Shown: positions 16,701-26,202 of the stretch, one piece after another
How the letters are laid out: every line of letters begins with the position of its first letter
How positions within the stretch are numbered: the first letter of the stretch is position 1
NCBI GenBank assembly: GCA_964498785.1
Contig: CAZCJL010000025.1
Location: 1 to 64,000 of the forward strand
Length of the DNA stretch: 64,000 nucleotides
Direction: 5' to 3'
Source: Mariaggregatimicrobium sp964498785
Lineage (GTDB): Bacteria; Zhuqueibacterota; Zhuqueibacteria; Thermofontimicrobiales; Thiofontviventaceae
The notes under the pieces: model-generated
What the model saw: the letters and a program-made list of their open reading frames with translations, nothing else
Database searches by the model: none
What the model was told of the DNA's origin: nothing
Position numbers and translations under genes: made by a program

Positions 16701-16728
16701 AAAAAAAATGTCAGCAATATAGCCTGAC
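16701..16728 (-). terminator. intrinsic terminator after the propeller gene
   Basis: On the minus strand GTCAG (16728-16724) pairs with CTGAC (16714-16710) across a 9-base loop, followed by A then eight T residues (16708-16701). The stem is short, so read-through into PL6-1 is likely; it may set operon polarity. Confidence 0.45.
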
Positions 16729-16738
16729 GTGCATCCGT

Positions 16739-18136
16739 TTATACCAGCGGAACAAATTCCGACAGATCCGCCACATAAACACGCCGCGTTCCATTTTCCA
16801 CGCCATTGATGGCGACATGAGTAAAAGTACGAGAATCCCATGCCGGGTGAAGATCAACCCGCATCTGTTTTGCCTTTTGAGGATTTGAATCAAAGAACTG
16901 TGTAACAGCATCCATCCGGACAAGCGTTTTCTTTTGATTTCTTTCGAGATCGATTAACCATAACGGCGCAGTGCCATCACCAAAAGCAACCGGTTCAGTG
17001 GGATATGCATCAGTCAGAATATATTTTTCAGTCGGATGCAGCGTTACATGACCATGATTGGCGGGTATATCTGTAATCTTTTTCAGATCCGTGCCATCAT
17101 ATTTTGCCTGGACAAACATCCAGCCATTCTTTTCAATATTCAAATTCATTATAACATGCTCGCCGTCCGGATGCCAGTTCGGGTGGTTCCCTCCTTTATC
17201 CGCCCATTCGGACGCTGGTACAGCCACTCGAATATCATCACCATCGAACGTCATAGTGATTAACATGGGTTTTCTTTTTTTGTCATTAACCGGCATATAC
17301 CGTAATACAAGCATAATGCGATTGCTCTGGGGATTCCACTTGACATGAAAACCATAAAAATCACCCTTTCCGTAGCGACTGACATCAATCTCAGGAATCG
17401 CTTCTTCGACAATGCGTTTATAGGATGCAATCATCCGGCTATCGCCTGTCGTTGTATTGGTAACGTATACTCCGTCGTCGTCGACAACGCCTTTGTTTAC
17501 AGGCACATAGTCATTGGGAACAATAACGCCATAACCCGCCTGAGTGGCGCCAATACGGCGAAGACATGTACTTACCGCCCATTTTCCATCCGGGGAAACC
17601 ATATAAATTGTCCCATCCAGTTTCATCTTCTCACTTGTTAGAGGATTCATCTTTATTCCATAAGGCAGCCAGGAACCAGTATCGACGTCGTTAAAAAACA
17701 ACTCGGTGTCATTGGCTCCCCATTGTACCTGTGCTCCAAGTTGGGTATCCCATCCCCTTGTTTCTGCAATAATTTTTTGTTCGCCTGAGATCAAATCAAC
17801 CAAAACGATCTCTGCCACCTCTCCCGGTTTCGGAGGGCGATCTTCTCGTGATATCCGGGTCAATCCAAGGTACCTGCCTGATGGGCTGAATGGGGATGAA
17901 CTGTGAAAACGATGAATGCATCGGTCAATGTCCGGCGTGACGCACCAGGTGGGAACTTCCGGATCAAACTCTGTATACCGGGGAAATAGATTGTCTAACT
18001 CATACTTTGAAATACCTTCGCGACTCTTCCGGAAAACACACCCCAAAGTACTTGCCAAACTAATTCCACCCAGTCCTATGAGTGATTTTTTTAAAAAATC
18101 TCGTCGTGTATTAACTAATGACTTATTCATATTCAT
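16739..18136 (-). CDS. Tat-exported TolB-like propeller, oligogalacturonate-lyase-like (PL22-like)
   Basis: About 465 aa from the ATG at 18136. Twin-arginine signal 'NTRRDFLKKSLIGLGG' with a cysteine in 'STLGCVFRK' (possible lipoprotein). The body is a propeller of TolB-like blades: 'SPFSPSGRYLGLTRIS', 'VQWGANDTELFFND', 'MVSPDGKWAVSTC', 'HPNWHPDGEHVIMNLN', 'HGHVTLHPTEKYILTDAY' and 'DLHPAWDSRTFTHVAINGV'. The repeated His residues in blade strands resemble the metal-binding/catalytic histidines of PL22 oligogalacturonate lyases, which split unsaturated digalacturonate; a lyase acting on short oligouronides would fit the neighbours. It is longer than typical cytoplasmic PL22 (~390 aa) and exported, so exact substrate is uncertain. 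Confidence 0.55.
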   Translation of the reverse strand: MNMNKSLVNTRRDFLKKSLIGLGGISLASTLGCVFRKSREGISKYELDNLFPRYTEFDPEVPTWCVTPDIDRCIHRFHSSSPFSPSGRYLGLTRISREDRPPKPGEVAEIVLVDLISGEQKIIAETRGWDTQLGAQVQWGANDTELFFNDVDTGSWLPYGIKMNPLTSEKMKLDGTIYMVSPDGKWAVSTCLRRIGATQAGYGVIVPNDYVPVNKGVVDDDGVYVTNTTTGDSRMIASYKRIVEEAIPEIDVSRYGKGDFYGFHVKWNPQSNRIMLVLRYMPVNDKKRKPMLITMTFDGDDIRVAVPASEWADKGGNHPNWHPDGEHVIMNLNIEKNGWMFVQAKYDGTDLKKITDIPANHGHVTLHPTEKYILTDAYPTEPVAFGDGTAPLWLIDLERNQKKTLVRMDAVTQFFDSNPQKAKQMRVDLHPAWDSRTFTHVAINGVENGTRRVYVADLSEFVPLV

Positions 18137-18217
18137 ATTATTTTGCTTTTTTTTAATGACGTTAAGTTTGTGCAAAATCCGTATTGTGGACAATGCGAGC
18201 AACGACTAAAAATCAAG

Positions 18218-20401
18218 TCATCGCATCAGAATCATTTTCCGCTGTGATTCAAAGTTCGATGTTTTAATTATGAAAAAATATACTCCCGATGTCAACCCGG
18301 ATGCATCAAATTCAACCTGATGATGTCCTGCATCTAAACGTCCATTCACAATTTCTGCAACTTTGTGTCCCATTATATCATACACAGACAGCATCGTATG
18401 TCCAGCTTTTTTTAATGAGAATGCAATCGTTGTTTTTGGATTGAATGGATTGGGGTAGTTTTGATCCAGCCGAAAAGTTAATGGTGCATGATTTCCGGTT
18501 TCAACATGAGTAGTTTGAGTAAAGGTTACAGTTATTCCCTTATTTGAATCCATCAGCACACTATCCGGATTACTTGTACCGCTTAACGCATTTCCCCAAT
18601 GGCTGAACATCCAGCCTTCGTCCGGAATTGCCTCAATTTTCACCACCGTACTTTCCGGATATGAGCCACCCGGAGGATCAAACTCCACTGAGCCAGAGCC
18701 TATCTTCCAAACAGCAAGGCTATAGCGAAGAGGTGGATCAAAATAAGCCCTGATATTAATACTTTTGTCCATGATCACCGTGATCGAATCCTCTGCACTT
18801 TCAATGTCGCCTTCCCATCCCGCAAACGTATGTCCTGCCTCAGGAACTGCTGTTAACGTGACGGCTGTACCTGCTTCATAAACACCACCAGGAGGATCAA
18901 ACAACACCTCTCCGTTTCCCTTCCCTCGCAAAACGACCGTCAGTATCAGCGGCAATTCATCCGGATCCGGCAAATCACCATCGTGTATCCAACCAGGTCC
19001 CACATCCATTTCTGTTAATGGTTGCCGTGCCCCATTGCCGAGTTCATCAGCTCCGATATCCTTTTGAGCATCCCGACGTATGCCGTCAATATCTTCAACG
19101 ACTTCAGGATAATCCCCTATCGCAGCATTGATAGCAGGACTTTGTTGACTTATCTGAAACCAATCATTTAACAGCATGAGCAATGGATCATTCACCACAT
19201 AACCGGAATCAGGCGCATCCCCCAAATTGGCACCATGAAACAGGTTGCCTTCCCAAAACTGATACGATCCTCCATGGTTTTCATCAACATAACAAGGGGC
19301 TGCGTCATCCATGGTAATAATATTATTCGCAATCACATTATTCCTGACCGGAAGATTAAGTGGATCCGCCGAATCTCCCGGGACGATATAGATGCCGGAG
19401 CCGCAATTGACCACGGTATTATACATAATGCGCATGCTGTCCGCACGTACATGATCACCATTGGCAATGACATCCTCAGCATATTTTGCATCGGGTCCGG
19501 CATGAAGATAAAACGCCCATCTACCCAAATCCTGAAAATAATTATTCATAATCGTATGGCCGCGATGGGTTACCCGGATGCCGCTGGTGCCCGAGACATC
19601 ATTTCCGAAAAAGTAATTGCCTTCAATCAGGCAATGGGTGCCCTGACGCATCGTCAGGCCGCCCTGGCATTCCACAAAAGTATTATAACGATAAACATTG
19701 TGGAGGCTTTTGTTGGAAATAATTTCGGACTCGCCGCTGCATCGGTAAAAATAATTATATTCGGCAATGATGTTGCCTTCCAGATGAGCCTCATCTCCGG
19801 TTCCGACTTTCAAAGTCTCGTAACCATTCGCGTCGCCTCGTGGCTTGTCAGCAAAATGATTATGATCGATTCTGTGATAGCCATACGGAGATGTTGCTAA
19901 TGAGACATGCACAGTGACGCCACTATGCCTTTGTCCGGAAAAATAGCAATGATCCAAACGATGATGAGAACCGTTCACTTTGATCCAATGATAACGAAGC
20001 GACCCGCCCGGAGGATTGTATTCCGAAACCTGCGTATTCGTGACGCGGCAATGCTGACTGCCGTTATCAAACACAATGGCTCCGGATCCGTTCGAACCGC
20101 CGATAAAACGCAATCCATCGACTTTTAAATAGGTACCATTAATTCTGATACGAGACCTTCCATTTAAATAAACATGCCCCGGTTTTTCTACCCGAAGGAC
20201 GATCGAGTCACCTTCAACGCCATTGCCTTGAAATGTGATAAGTTGATCCGTCCATACCCCAGCAACCATTGTCAATGTATCGCCGGGTTGCGCGACATTC
20301 ATGACATCATCTATTTCTTCCGCATTTGAAACGTAATATTCACTTGCGAATAAAGTGAAATTTGTGAATAAAATTATGGTGCACATATAGAATATTCTCA
20401 T
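18218..20401 (-). CDS. PL6 polysaccharide lyase with B-repeats and T9SS tail (PL6-2)
   Basis: About 727 aa from the ATG at 20401 (AGGAG upstream). Same architecture as PL6-1: signal, PL6 beta-helix with catalytic Lys in 'ESEIISNKSLHN' and Arg in 'GGLTMRQG', a pre-B-repeat spacer 'DIDGIRRDAQKDIGADE', two B-repeats ('FAGWEGDIESAED', 'FSHWGNALSGTS') and a sorting domain 'QNYPNPFNPKTTIAFSLKKA'. The last 35 residues are nearly identical to those of PL6-1 ('HHQVEFDASGL' then 'SNFESQRKMILMR'), pointing to recent duplication or gene conversion. The sequence upstream of the start is also similar (…QILGAQ versus …QITGTR). Function: surface endo- or exolytic cleavage of a polyuronide. Confidence 0.87.
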   Translation of the reverse strand: MRIFYMCTIILFTNFTLFASEYYVSNAEEIDDVMNVAQPGDTLTMVAGVWTDQLITFQGNGVEGDSIVLRVEKPGHVYLNGRSRIRINGTYLKVDGLRFIGGSNGSGAIVFDNGSQHCRVTNTQVSEYNPPGGSLRYHWIKVNGSHHRLDHCYFSGQRHSGVTVHVSLATSPYGYHRIDHNHFADKPRGDANGYETLKVGTGDEAHLEGNIIAEYNYFYRCSGESEIISNKSLHNVYRYNTFVECQGGLTMRQGTHCLIEGNYFFGNDVSGTSGIRVTHRGHTIMNNYFQDLGRWAFYLHAGPDAKYAEDVIANGDHVRADSMRIMYNTVVNCGSGIYIVPGDSADPLNLPVRNNVIANNIITMDDAAPCYVDENHGGSYQFWEGNLFHGANLGDAPDSGYVVNDPLLMLLNDWFQISQQSPAINAAIGDYPEVVEDIDGIRRDAQKDIGADELGNGARQPLTEMDVGPGWIHDGDLPDPDELPLILTVVLRGKGNGEVLFDPPGGVYEAGTAVTLTAVPEAGHTFAGWEGDIESAEDSITVIMDKSINIRAYFDPPLRYSLAVWKIGSGSVEFDPPGGSYPESTVVKIEAIPDEGWMFSHWGNALSGTSNPDSVLMDSNKGITVTFTQTTHVETGNHAPLTFRLDQNYPNPFNPKTTIAFSLKKAGHTMLSVYDIMGHKVAEIVNGRLDAGHHQVEFDASGLTSGVYFFIIKTSNFESQRKMILMR

Positions 20402-20497
20402 TTGGGCTCCTAAAATTTGGCTACAGCCGATCATTAACTCGGTGCTTATGGTAAGATGAGTACGGACCCGTAAATCCTATGTCGGATGAAAATCAAT

Positions 20498-22678
20498 TTA
20501 TCGCATCAAAATCATTTTCCTGGTTGATGAGAAATTACCAGATCGAAGTTCATAAAAATAAACTCCCGATACCAGACCGGATGCGTCAAACTTTACTTTG
20601 TGATATCCTTCATTTAGATTAGCTTTGATAATTTCAGCGACTTTATGTCCCATAATATCATAGACAGCAAGTGTTGTAAAACCTGCTTTTACTAATGAAA
20701 ATGATATTGTCGTGACAGGATTAAATGGATTTGGGTAATTATTATCCAAGCGATAGACCATTGGCTTACAATCATCATCTTTCATAACATTAACAGTTTG
20801 TGTAAAAGTAACGGTTATTGCTTTATTTGAATCCATTAACAAACTATCAGGATTACCGGATCCTGTCAAAGCGCCTCCCCAATGACTAAATGTCCATCCA
20901 TCTGCCGGCTCAGCAAATACATTGACCATAGTGCCTTCTGAGTAAGAATTCCCTGGCGGATCAAATGTAATTTCACCTTCGCCGATTTTCCAGACGGCTA
21001 ACTGATAAGTAACAGGAGGTGTAAATATTGCGCTGATAATTTTGTGTGAATCCATAACGACAGTTGTTGGATTATCAGTAACGGATAAATCACCGCTCCA
21101 TCCATCAAACTGATTATCTGTATCTGGAATTGCAGTTAGTGTTACAATGGTTCCAGGTGAATAAATTCCATCATCTGGATTAAGCGTCACAGTTCCTGAA
21201 CCATCTCCAGTTTTTCTTATGGTAAGAGCAAATGGCAAATTGGGCTGATTGAGCCAATCTGGACCAACATCTTTTCTGGTTAAAGGGCGATTTAAGACCG
21301 GAGCATTGGAATATTCATCTGCACCAATGTCTTTTTTACCATCATTGCGTGGTTGGGCGTCCATATCAAAAATAATATCCGGATACTCACCAACCGCAGC
21401 ATCGATTGCCGGACTGCTGCTCCCGGGGCGCCACAATCCATCAATATCCTGTCTCAATCCGGGATCAACGGTGTCAATACCAGTTGTAAACGGAATGCCG
21501 ATAGGTGTACCATACATAATATTCCCCTCATGTTCCATTCCGATTACTTCCTCACGGTAATGGATCAATTGCTGGTCAGAATGATAAACAATATTGTTGG
21601 CAAATGTCAAATTTCGCGGCGGTACCTCCCTGCCGGAGCTGCTACTCCGACCGACACCGACTTCAATTGAATATTTGCAATTGACCATTGTATTAAACGC
21701 GGCTAAAACATTTTCAACCTCCGGAACACCGACCTGTGCTGTCATATAGGACAATGCCGCACGCCACTCGCTGTCACCATTGAGATTTTCAAAATAATTA
21801 TTGGTAATCACGTGATCCTTGCTGTACATCCGGATTCCACCAGTACCAAACTTTTCGTTTCCAATAAAAAAATTATTATAGATTCGGTTCGCCACATTCT
21901 TGCGGCAGGTCAGCGATCCCATGCACTCCAGAAAAGTATTGCGTCTCAGATCATTCTCACCGGCTTTGAGCGAAATAATTTCTCCCTCGCCATCACAGTG
22001 ATAGAACAGATTGTCTTCGACAATGGTTCTGCCCACGGCTATTTCTTCCTGTCTCTGAATACGAATCGTCTCCCAGCCATTTCCGGTTTTACCAACGGGC
22101 AGCTTCCCAAAATAGTTATGATCAAGACGTGAATAACTTGGGCCGTCAGCCGGAACTACAATTTTCAGCAACGCATCCTGGTGCGTTTTTCCGCTAAAGT
22201 AACAATGATCAATCCGATTGTACGTACCACCCGATTCGACCCACTTGTAAAACAAGCCCCAGTCATCGGGATTGTAATCAATGATTGCGATATTTGTTAA
22301 CCGGCAATGATGAGACGAATTACTAATATCAACGACATGGACCTTGTATTTCGTCATGTATCCACCAAGGAAATAGAGCCCGTCTGCAATCAGGTAACTC
22401 CCATCAATATCCATTCTTGATTTTCCGGTCAGAATCACATTTCCCGGAGTTTCAGCCCGGAGAAGGATTGGATTGTTTTCAGTGCCATGTCCTTTGAAAT
22501 CAATATCTTCGTCTACCCAAATACCGTTTGTCATGGTCAGCGTATCTCCGGGTTGAGCAATAGCCATCGCTATACGTATTGCATTCGCATTTTCGACGTG
22601 GTACTCTCTGGCAAATAATGCATTACTGATTAGCAGAAGAAATAAAAGATGATGGGTTGTACGTTTTAATTTAATCAT
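20498..22678 (-). CDS. PL6 polysaccharide lyase, diverged active-site strand (PL6-3)
   Basis: About 726 aa. It has a signal peptide and a PL6 beta-helix, but the central strand reads 'GEGEIISLKAGENDLRRN' and 'GSLTCRKN' instead of the 'IISNKS…YRYN' and 'TLRxG' of its neighbours. The catalytic Lys and Arg positions are kept, while the flanking residues differ, so substrate preference may have shifted. Two B-repeats ('FDGWSGDLSVTDN', 'FSHWGGALTGSGN') and a sorting domain 'NNYPNPFNPVTTISFSLVKA' follow. ATG at 22678 is preferred to a GTG at 22693; the ribosome site is weak. The gene is 18-34 bp after the beta-helix lipoprotein gene and in the same operon. Confidence 0.85.
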   Translation of the reverse strand: MIKLKRTTHHLLFLLLISNALFAREYHVENANAIRIAMAIAQPGDTLTMTNGIWVDEDIDFKGHGTENNPILLRAETPGNVILTGKSRMDIDGSYLIADGLYFLGGYMTKYKVHVVDISNSSHHCRLTNIAIIDYNPDDWGLFYKWVESGGTYNRIDHCYFSGKTHQDALLKIVVPADGPSYSRLDHNYFGKLPVGKTGNGWETIRIQRQEEIAVGRTIVEDNLFYHCDGEGEIISLKAGENDLRRNTFLECMGSLTCRKNVANRIYNNFFIGNEKFGTGGIRMYSKDHVITNNYFENLNGDSEWRAALSYMTAQVGVPEVENVLAAFNTMVNCKYSIEVGVGRSSSSGREVPPRNLTFANNIVYHSDQQLIHYREEVIGMEHEGNIMYGTPIGIPFTTGIDTVDPGLRQDIDGLWRPGSSSPAIDAAVGEYPDIIFDMDAQPRNDGKKDIGADEYSNAPVLNRPLTRKDVGPDWLNQPNLPFALTIRKTGDGSGTVTLNPDDGIYSPGTIVTLTAIPDTDNQFDGWSGDLSVTDNPTTVVMDSHKIISAIFTPPVTYQLAVWKIGEGEITFDPPGNSYSEGTMVNVFAEPADGWTFSHWGGALTGSGNPDSLLMDSNKAITVTFTQTVNVMKDDDCKPMVYRLDNNYPNPFNPVTTISFSLVKAGFTTLAVYDIMGHKVAEIIKANLNEGYHKVKFDASGLVSGVYFYELRSGNFSSTRKMILMR

Positions 22679-22711
22679 AACTCTTTCAATCACGTTAGTA
22701 TGATATGCGCG

Positions 22712-24373
22712 CTAATTACTTTCTAAGCGTTGCTTCAATTGATATTCATAAAGGGATGGAACTGCAATATGGGGACGATTAATGCCTTCTTTATATACAT
22801 TCGGTCCGTAAGAAACTTCCATGGGATAATTTGCTGTTAATCCAATCAGACGTGCTGAAGGTCCATCCATAACTCCCTCTATTTTTATTGGATTATCAGC
22901 AGTATGGCAATAGTCAAATTCAGTTTGTATATTCCAAAAAGTTGAAAATGCACCATGAGTAGGTTTCCAGTAACCTGCCCCTCCGGCTGTAATAAAAGAG
23001 TGATGCGGTTCCTTGTCAACGATTCGTATGTTATCAAAAAGATTCTGAAAGTTGCAACCGCTGTGCTGATCCAGAGTGGGCTGAATGTTGACATCGCAAC
23101 CCGTGAATACGCAGCTCCTGGCACCGGTATTAAAGCTGAGAGAATGAATGCAGGGTGCGTTTACGGTAATGTTTTTACAAAGTATATTATATGCGCTTCC
23201 CAACATAACGGTGTAGTGATAAGTTCTGCCAGAGGTCTCAACATTTTCAATAGTAATGTTCGCACAATCATCAGCCAATATACCGTTATCGCCGTTGTGA
23301 ATTTTAATATCCTTTACCCATGAATGAGCTGTTGAAGTCAGAAAAATCGCACTGTACCCGTCCTCTACATGATGTCCGTTATAGAGGTCATAGGGAAAAT
23401 CGAAACGTAAGTGTTCGATACCAACCTCTTTAATATGTCTCCATTCGGCAATAACCGGAGTGTATTCCGGTCGAAGATCAAGTAGCAAAGGCTCTTTTAT
23501 CGTCACCTGATCTCCCTCGACTTTTAAAATTGTAACTTCCTGGGTGGTCAATGGGTAATCCGGATTCTGCCAGTGCCGTGAACCGATTTTCTTACTCTGG
23601 TGATCATAGATTTCATTGATCAGAGCTGACTTTTCGCCTTCTCGATTGTACCAGTGAATGCTGACGATATCACCATCTTTTAACTGTTTTGCCGAATCGA
23701 CGGTAATCTGGTGATCTCCCATTCTACCGCTTTTTATGGCAGCCAAAATTTTAAAGGGCTTATTATATTTTTCCATATACGGTTTAAAACGTTTGCCTTT
23801 GACTCCGGTCCAGATGAATCCCCCTGTCCACGCATAAAGCGAAAACGGGACTTTGACATCCAGATCTTTGATATGTTGGACTTTATTATAAAACGTAAGA
23901 TACTCTTCGAGTTCTGCCAGGCATTCGGGCGTTTCAAGATCAGAAAGGGGTAACGGACAGTATATAATGGTTCCATCTCTGCCAGTGCCAGCGCCCTGTA
24001 CAACAAAATTGCTGCGATTGATATAAAGTATCTTTTTTAAAATAAATTTTCCCCTGGGAAATTTAACGACAACCGGTCCGTCGACTTCATGCGCTTCGGC
24101 AAAGGCTTTGAGTAGTGCCTCTGTATCATCTTTACCGTCATCAGGAATCGCTCCATAAGCGGTCACATTCAACTTAGGCTTTAAATCAGGGAGAGGATCT
24201 TCTCCCCAGTGATAGCCAGCATATGAAAAATCCGGGAGATAGTGTTCGTTCTGAATGTGCTCTGACAGGATCTCAGGCATCCATTTTTTGCTTTTCGTAC
24301 TATTACAGCTAAAAATTAATAGAGCTGTCAAAAGAATCATACTTAATCCGAATGAACTTTTATATTTTCTCAT
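22712..24373 (-). CDS. pectate-lyase-superfamily beta-helix lipoprotein
   Basis: A 553-aa protein with signal peptide and lipobox in 'LLIFSCNST'. From residue ~70 it shows the start of a Pectate_lyase_3-like helix ('VTAYGAIPDDGKDDTEALLKAF', then 'VVVKFPRGKFIL'), and later coils such as 'DNGILADDCANITIENVETSG' and 'NILCKNITVNAPC'. No PL6 catalytic strand and no T9SS tail, unlike neighbouring beta-helix proteins. AGGAG precedes the ATG. Related proteins are annotated as GH28-related or of unknown function. In this operon a role in trimming oligouronides on the outer-membrane face is likely; the reaction is unknown. Confidence 0.65.
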   Translation of the reverse strand: MRKYKSSFGLSMILLTALLIFSCNSTKSKKWMPEILSEHIQNEHYLPDFSYAGYHWGEDPLPDLKPKLNVTAYGAIPDDGKDDTEALLKAFAEAHEVDGPVVVKFPRGKFILKKILYINRSNFVVQGAGTGRDGTIIYCPLPLSDLETPECLAELEEYLTFYNKVQHIKDLDVKVPFSLYAWTGGFIWTGVKGKRFKPYMEKYNKPFKILAAIKSGRMGDHQITVDSAKQLKDGDIVSIHWYNREGEKSALINEIYDHQSKKIGSRHWQNPDYPLTTQEVTILKVEGDQVTIKEPLLLDLRPEYTPVIAEWRHIKEVGIEHLRFDFPYDLYNGHHVEDGYSAIFLTSTAHSWVKDIKIHNGDNGILADDCANITIENVETSGRTYHYTVMLGSAYNILCKNITVNAPCIHSLSFNTGARSCVFTGCDVNIQPTLDQHSGCNFQNLFDNIRIVDKEPHHSFITAGGAGYWKPTHGAFSTFWNIQTEFDYCHTADNPIKIEGVMDGPSARLIGLTANYPMEVSYGPNVYKEGINRPHIAVPSLYEYQLKQRLESN

Positions 24374-24511
24374 TATACTCCTTACTCAAATCGTGAAAAT
24401 TTGATATTTATTTTTTGTTACCAAGGCACAAAGGCACAACTTTGCCTTATTTCATACCTTTCCATCCTGGTGACAAAACCTTTTCAAATTTTACAGGATT
24501 CATTGAAATTT

Positions 24512-24543
24512 CTGCCGGGTAAAAACTTCCATCTACCCGGCAG
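24512..24543. terminator. hairpin in the 220-bp gap between degradation cluster and outer-membrane module
   Basis: CTGCCGGGTA (24512-24521) pairs perfectly with TACCCGGCAG (24534-24543) across a 12-base loop. It lies 50 bp past the end of the 24594 gene on the minus strand. No strong T-tract follows, so it may be an attenuator or mRNA-stabilising 3' structure rather than a full terminator. A promoter for the 24373-10063 genes could lie between it and 24373. Confidence 0.45.
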
Positions 24544-24593
24544 CCGAATAATAGTATCTTTTTTTACCAGTTGAAAAATCTACCGTCAACCGG

Positions 24594-26102
24594 CTATTTT
24601 AATAGTGTCATTTTCTTCGTTATTGATTGACCATTCGCAATGATTTGATAGAAATAAATTCCGGATGCAAAGTTTGAAGCATCCCAGGAAACTGAATGAA
24701 TACCAGCCTGATTATTACCATTAACAAGAGTCTCAACTAAAGAGCCGGTAATATCAAAAATTTGTAATTTGACATGTGACTTTTTATCCAGGGAATATTT
24801 AATTGCCGTTCTCGGATTAAATGGATTTGGATAATTTTGTGTCAAAGAAAACTGCTCAGGAGTTGCTAAAACACTACTCGTAACAAAAGTCGCATTTGTT
24901 GCCCATCGTGAATCTCCGAGCGCACCGCCGTCATGAGCCTTTCCATAGGCAGGAGAACCAGACAGAAGTGTAAAGTCACCATTTGCTGCATCAGCAAACA
25001 TCGGATCAAAATTATAGATCGTTGAGACATCGACAGTACCGGGATTACCACCTGTATTCCGTCCCGACGATATATCAAACGCATTTTCAAGTATATATGG
25101 CCATACCTCCACTGTATCGGGGATATTCATTGCATAGGCGACATCGAACACACCGATATGACTGATGCTTGAACTTTCCTTTTCAATTGCAATGATCCTG
25201 TTGTCTTTCTTGGCGTAGGTTGTATCAGGACTTGCCGTAAGAATATTTCTCACGACAGTATTTTCACAATCATCGGTATTAATAATCCGCTGGTCCGAAT
25301 GATAGACGGTCACGTTTTCAAGTACAATAACGGCGTCTGCTGTGGTTGAATCCTTATCTCCTTTAACGGTTATCAATCCTTGACACCCTGTTGATTGGCC
25401 GCAATCCGTAAAAGTACAATTTCTGATTATAAGCGAATCAGCAGCCCGAATCACGCCATCCCTGCCGCCGGCCTTTTGTAGCAGGATCGCTTCATCCGGA
25501 TTTTTTGTAAAGGTGCAGTTCTCTATGCGGATGACGCCGGCCGTTCCATAGTCACGAACCCGGATAAAGTTGCCGACCTTATCCGTTTCCGGAGATGCCT
25601 TTTGATAGCAATAGCTAAAATCACAATCCTCAAGAATCAGGTTGGGCAGCACGGTTCTGTCAACCTCGCCCCCTCTGACGATTGCAATAAAATCCTTGCT
25701 GCCAAACGGATTCAACGATCCGTCAGCAAATCTCCCGTCAAATTTTATACCTTGTATCGTTAGCGTAATACTGGATGTAAGCAGACTTTCATCAATCTCC
25801 AAAAAGCAGCCCAACGTATCTCCGGGAATTATTTTCGGTTTTTCTGTTAATCCCTCTTTTGCGCGAATTGTCAGGTCATACAACACTGAGTCGCTGGCAT
25901 TTAACGTGTACACGCCACCGTCGGTAACCAATTCAATAACAGGATCTGCAGCAGCGCCTGAATTTACATATAATAATGCTGCTGTCAGGTCAGCATCTGG
26001 TCCCGCATCCGCTGCAACAGGTAGCACGGTTTGTGAATAGCCAAAACTTGTAATGCAAAATAAAGCCAAAATTGTAACAAACGTCATTTGAGAGACTTTC
26101 AT
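24594..26102 (-). CDS. secreted beta-helix protein with T9SS tail (module 1)
   Basis: About 502 aa; the ATG at 26102 follows GGAGGA by four bases. Signal peptide 'ALFCITSFGYSQ'. A parallel beta-helix occupies residues ~30-400 with coils like 'LILEDCDFSYCYQ', 'VIRIENCTFTKNPDEAILLQ' and 'SLIIRNCTFTDCG', then the linker 'GSPAYGKAHDGGALGDSRWATN' and the sorting domain 'QNYPNPFNPRTAIKYSL' ending 'ITKKMTLLK'. It resembles the DUF4957/DUF5123-type helices that accompany polysaccharide loci and is similar to the proteins at 55303 and 51052. No PL6 Lys/Arg strand is visible; it may be a lyase of another family or a glycan-binding protein. It is last in the TBDR > surface protein > PorV > FadL series. 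Confidence 0.7.
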   Translation of the reverse strand: MKVSQMTFVTILALFCITSFGYSQTVLPVAADAGPDADLTAALLYVNSGAAADPVIELVTDGGVYTLNASDSVLYDLTIRAKEGLTEKPKIIPGDTLGCFLEIDESLLTSSITLTIQGIKFDGRFADGSLNPFGSKDFIAIVRGGEVDRTVLPNLILEDCDFSYCYQKASPETDKVGNFIRVRDYGTAGVIRIENCTFTKNPDEAILLQKAGGRDGVIRAADSLIIRNCTFTDCGQSTGCQGLITVKGDKDSTTADAVIVLENVTVYHSDQRIINTDDCENTVVRNILTASPDTTYAKKDNRIIAIEKESSSISHIGVFDVAYAMNIPDTVEVWPYILENAFDISSGRNTGGNPGTVDVSTIYNFDPMFADAANGDFTLLSGSPAYGKAHDGGALGDSRWATNATFVTSSVLATPEQFSLTQNYPNPFNPRTAIKYSLDKKSHVKLQIFDITGSLVETLVNGNNQAGIHSVSWDASNFASGIYFYQIIANGQSITKKMTLLK

Positions 26103-26202
26103 TGAGTCCTCCGTTAATTTGTTTAAATGAGTGTAATGAATTAACGATTTGAAGCCATTGTATTTTCTTGCACCTCCTTTCTGATGAAAACCATTCATCA
26201 CC

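Noticed and set aside
24594..26102. Additional PL6 lyase
   Set aside because: It is a beta-helix, but the IISNK and TLRxG strands that mark PL6 catalysis are absent.
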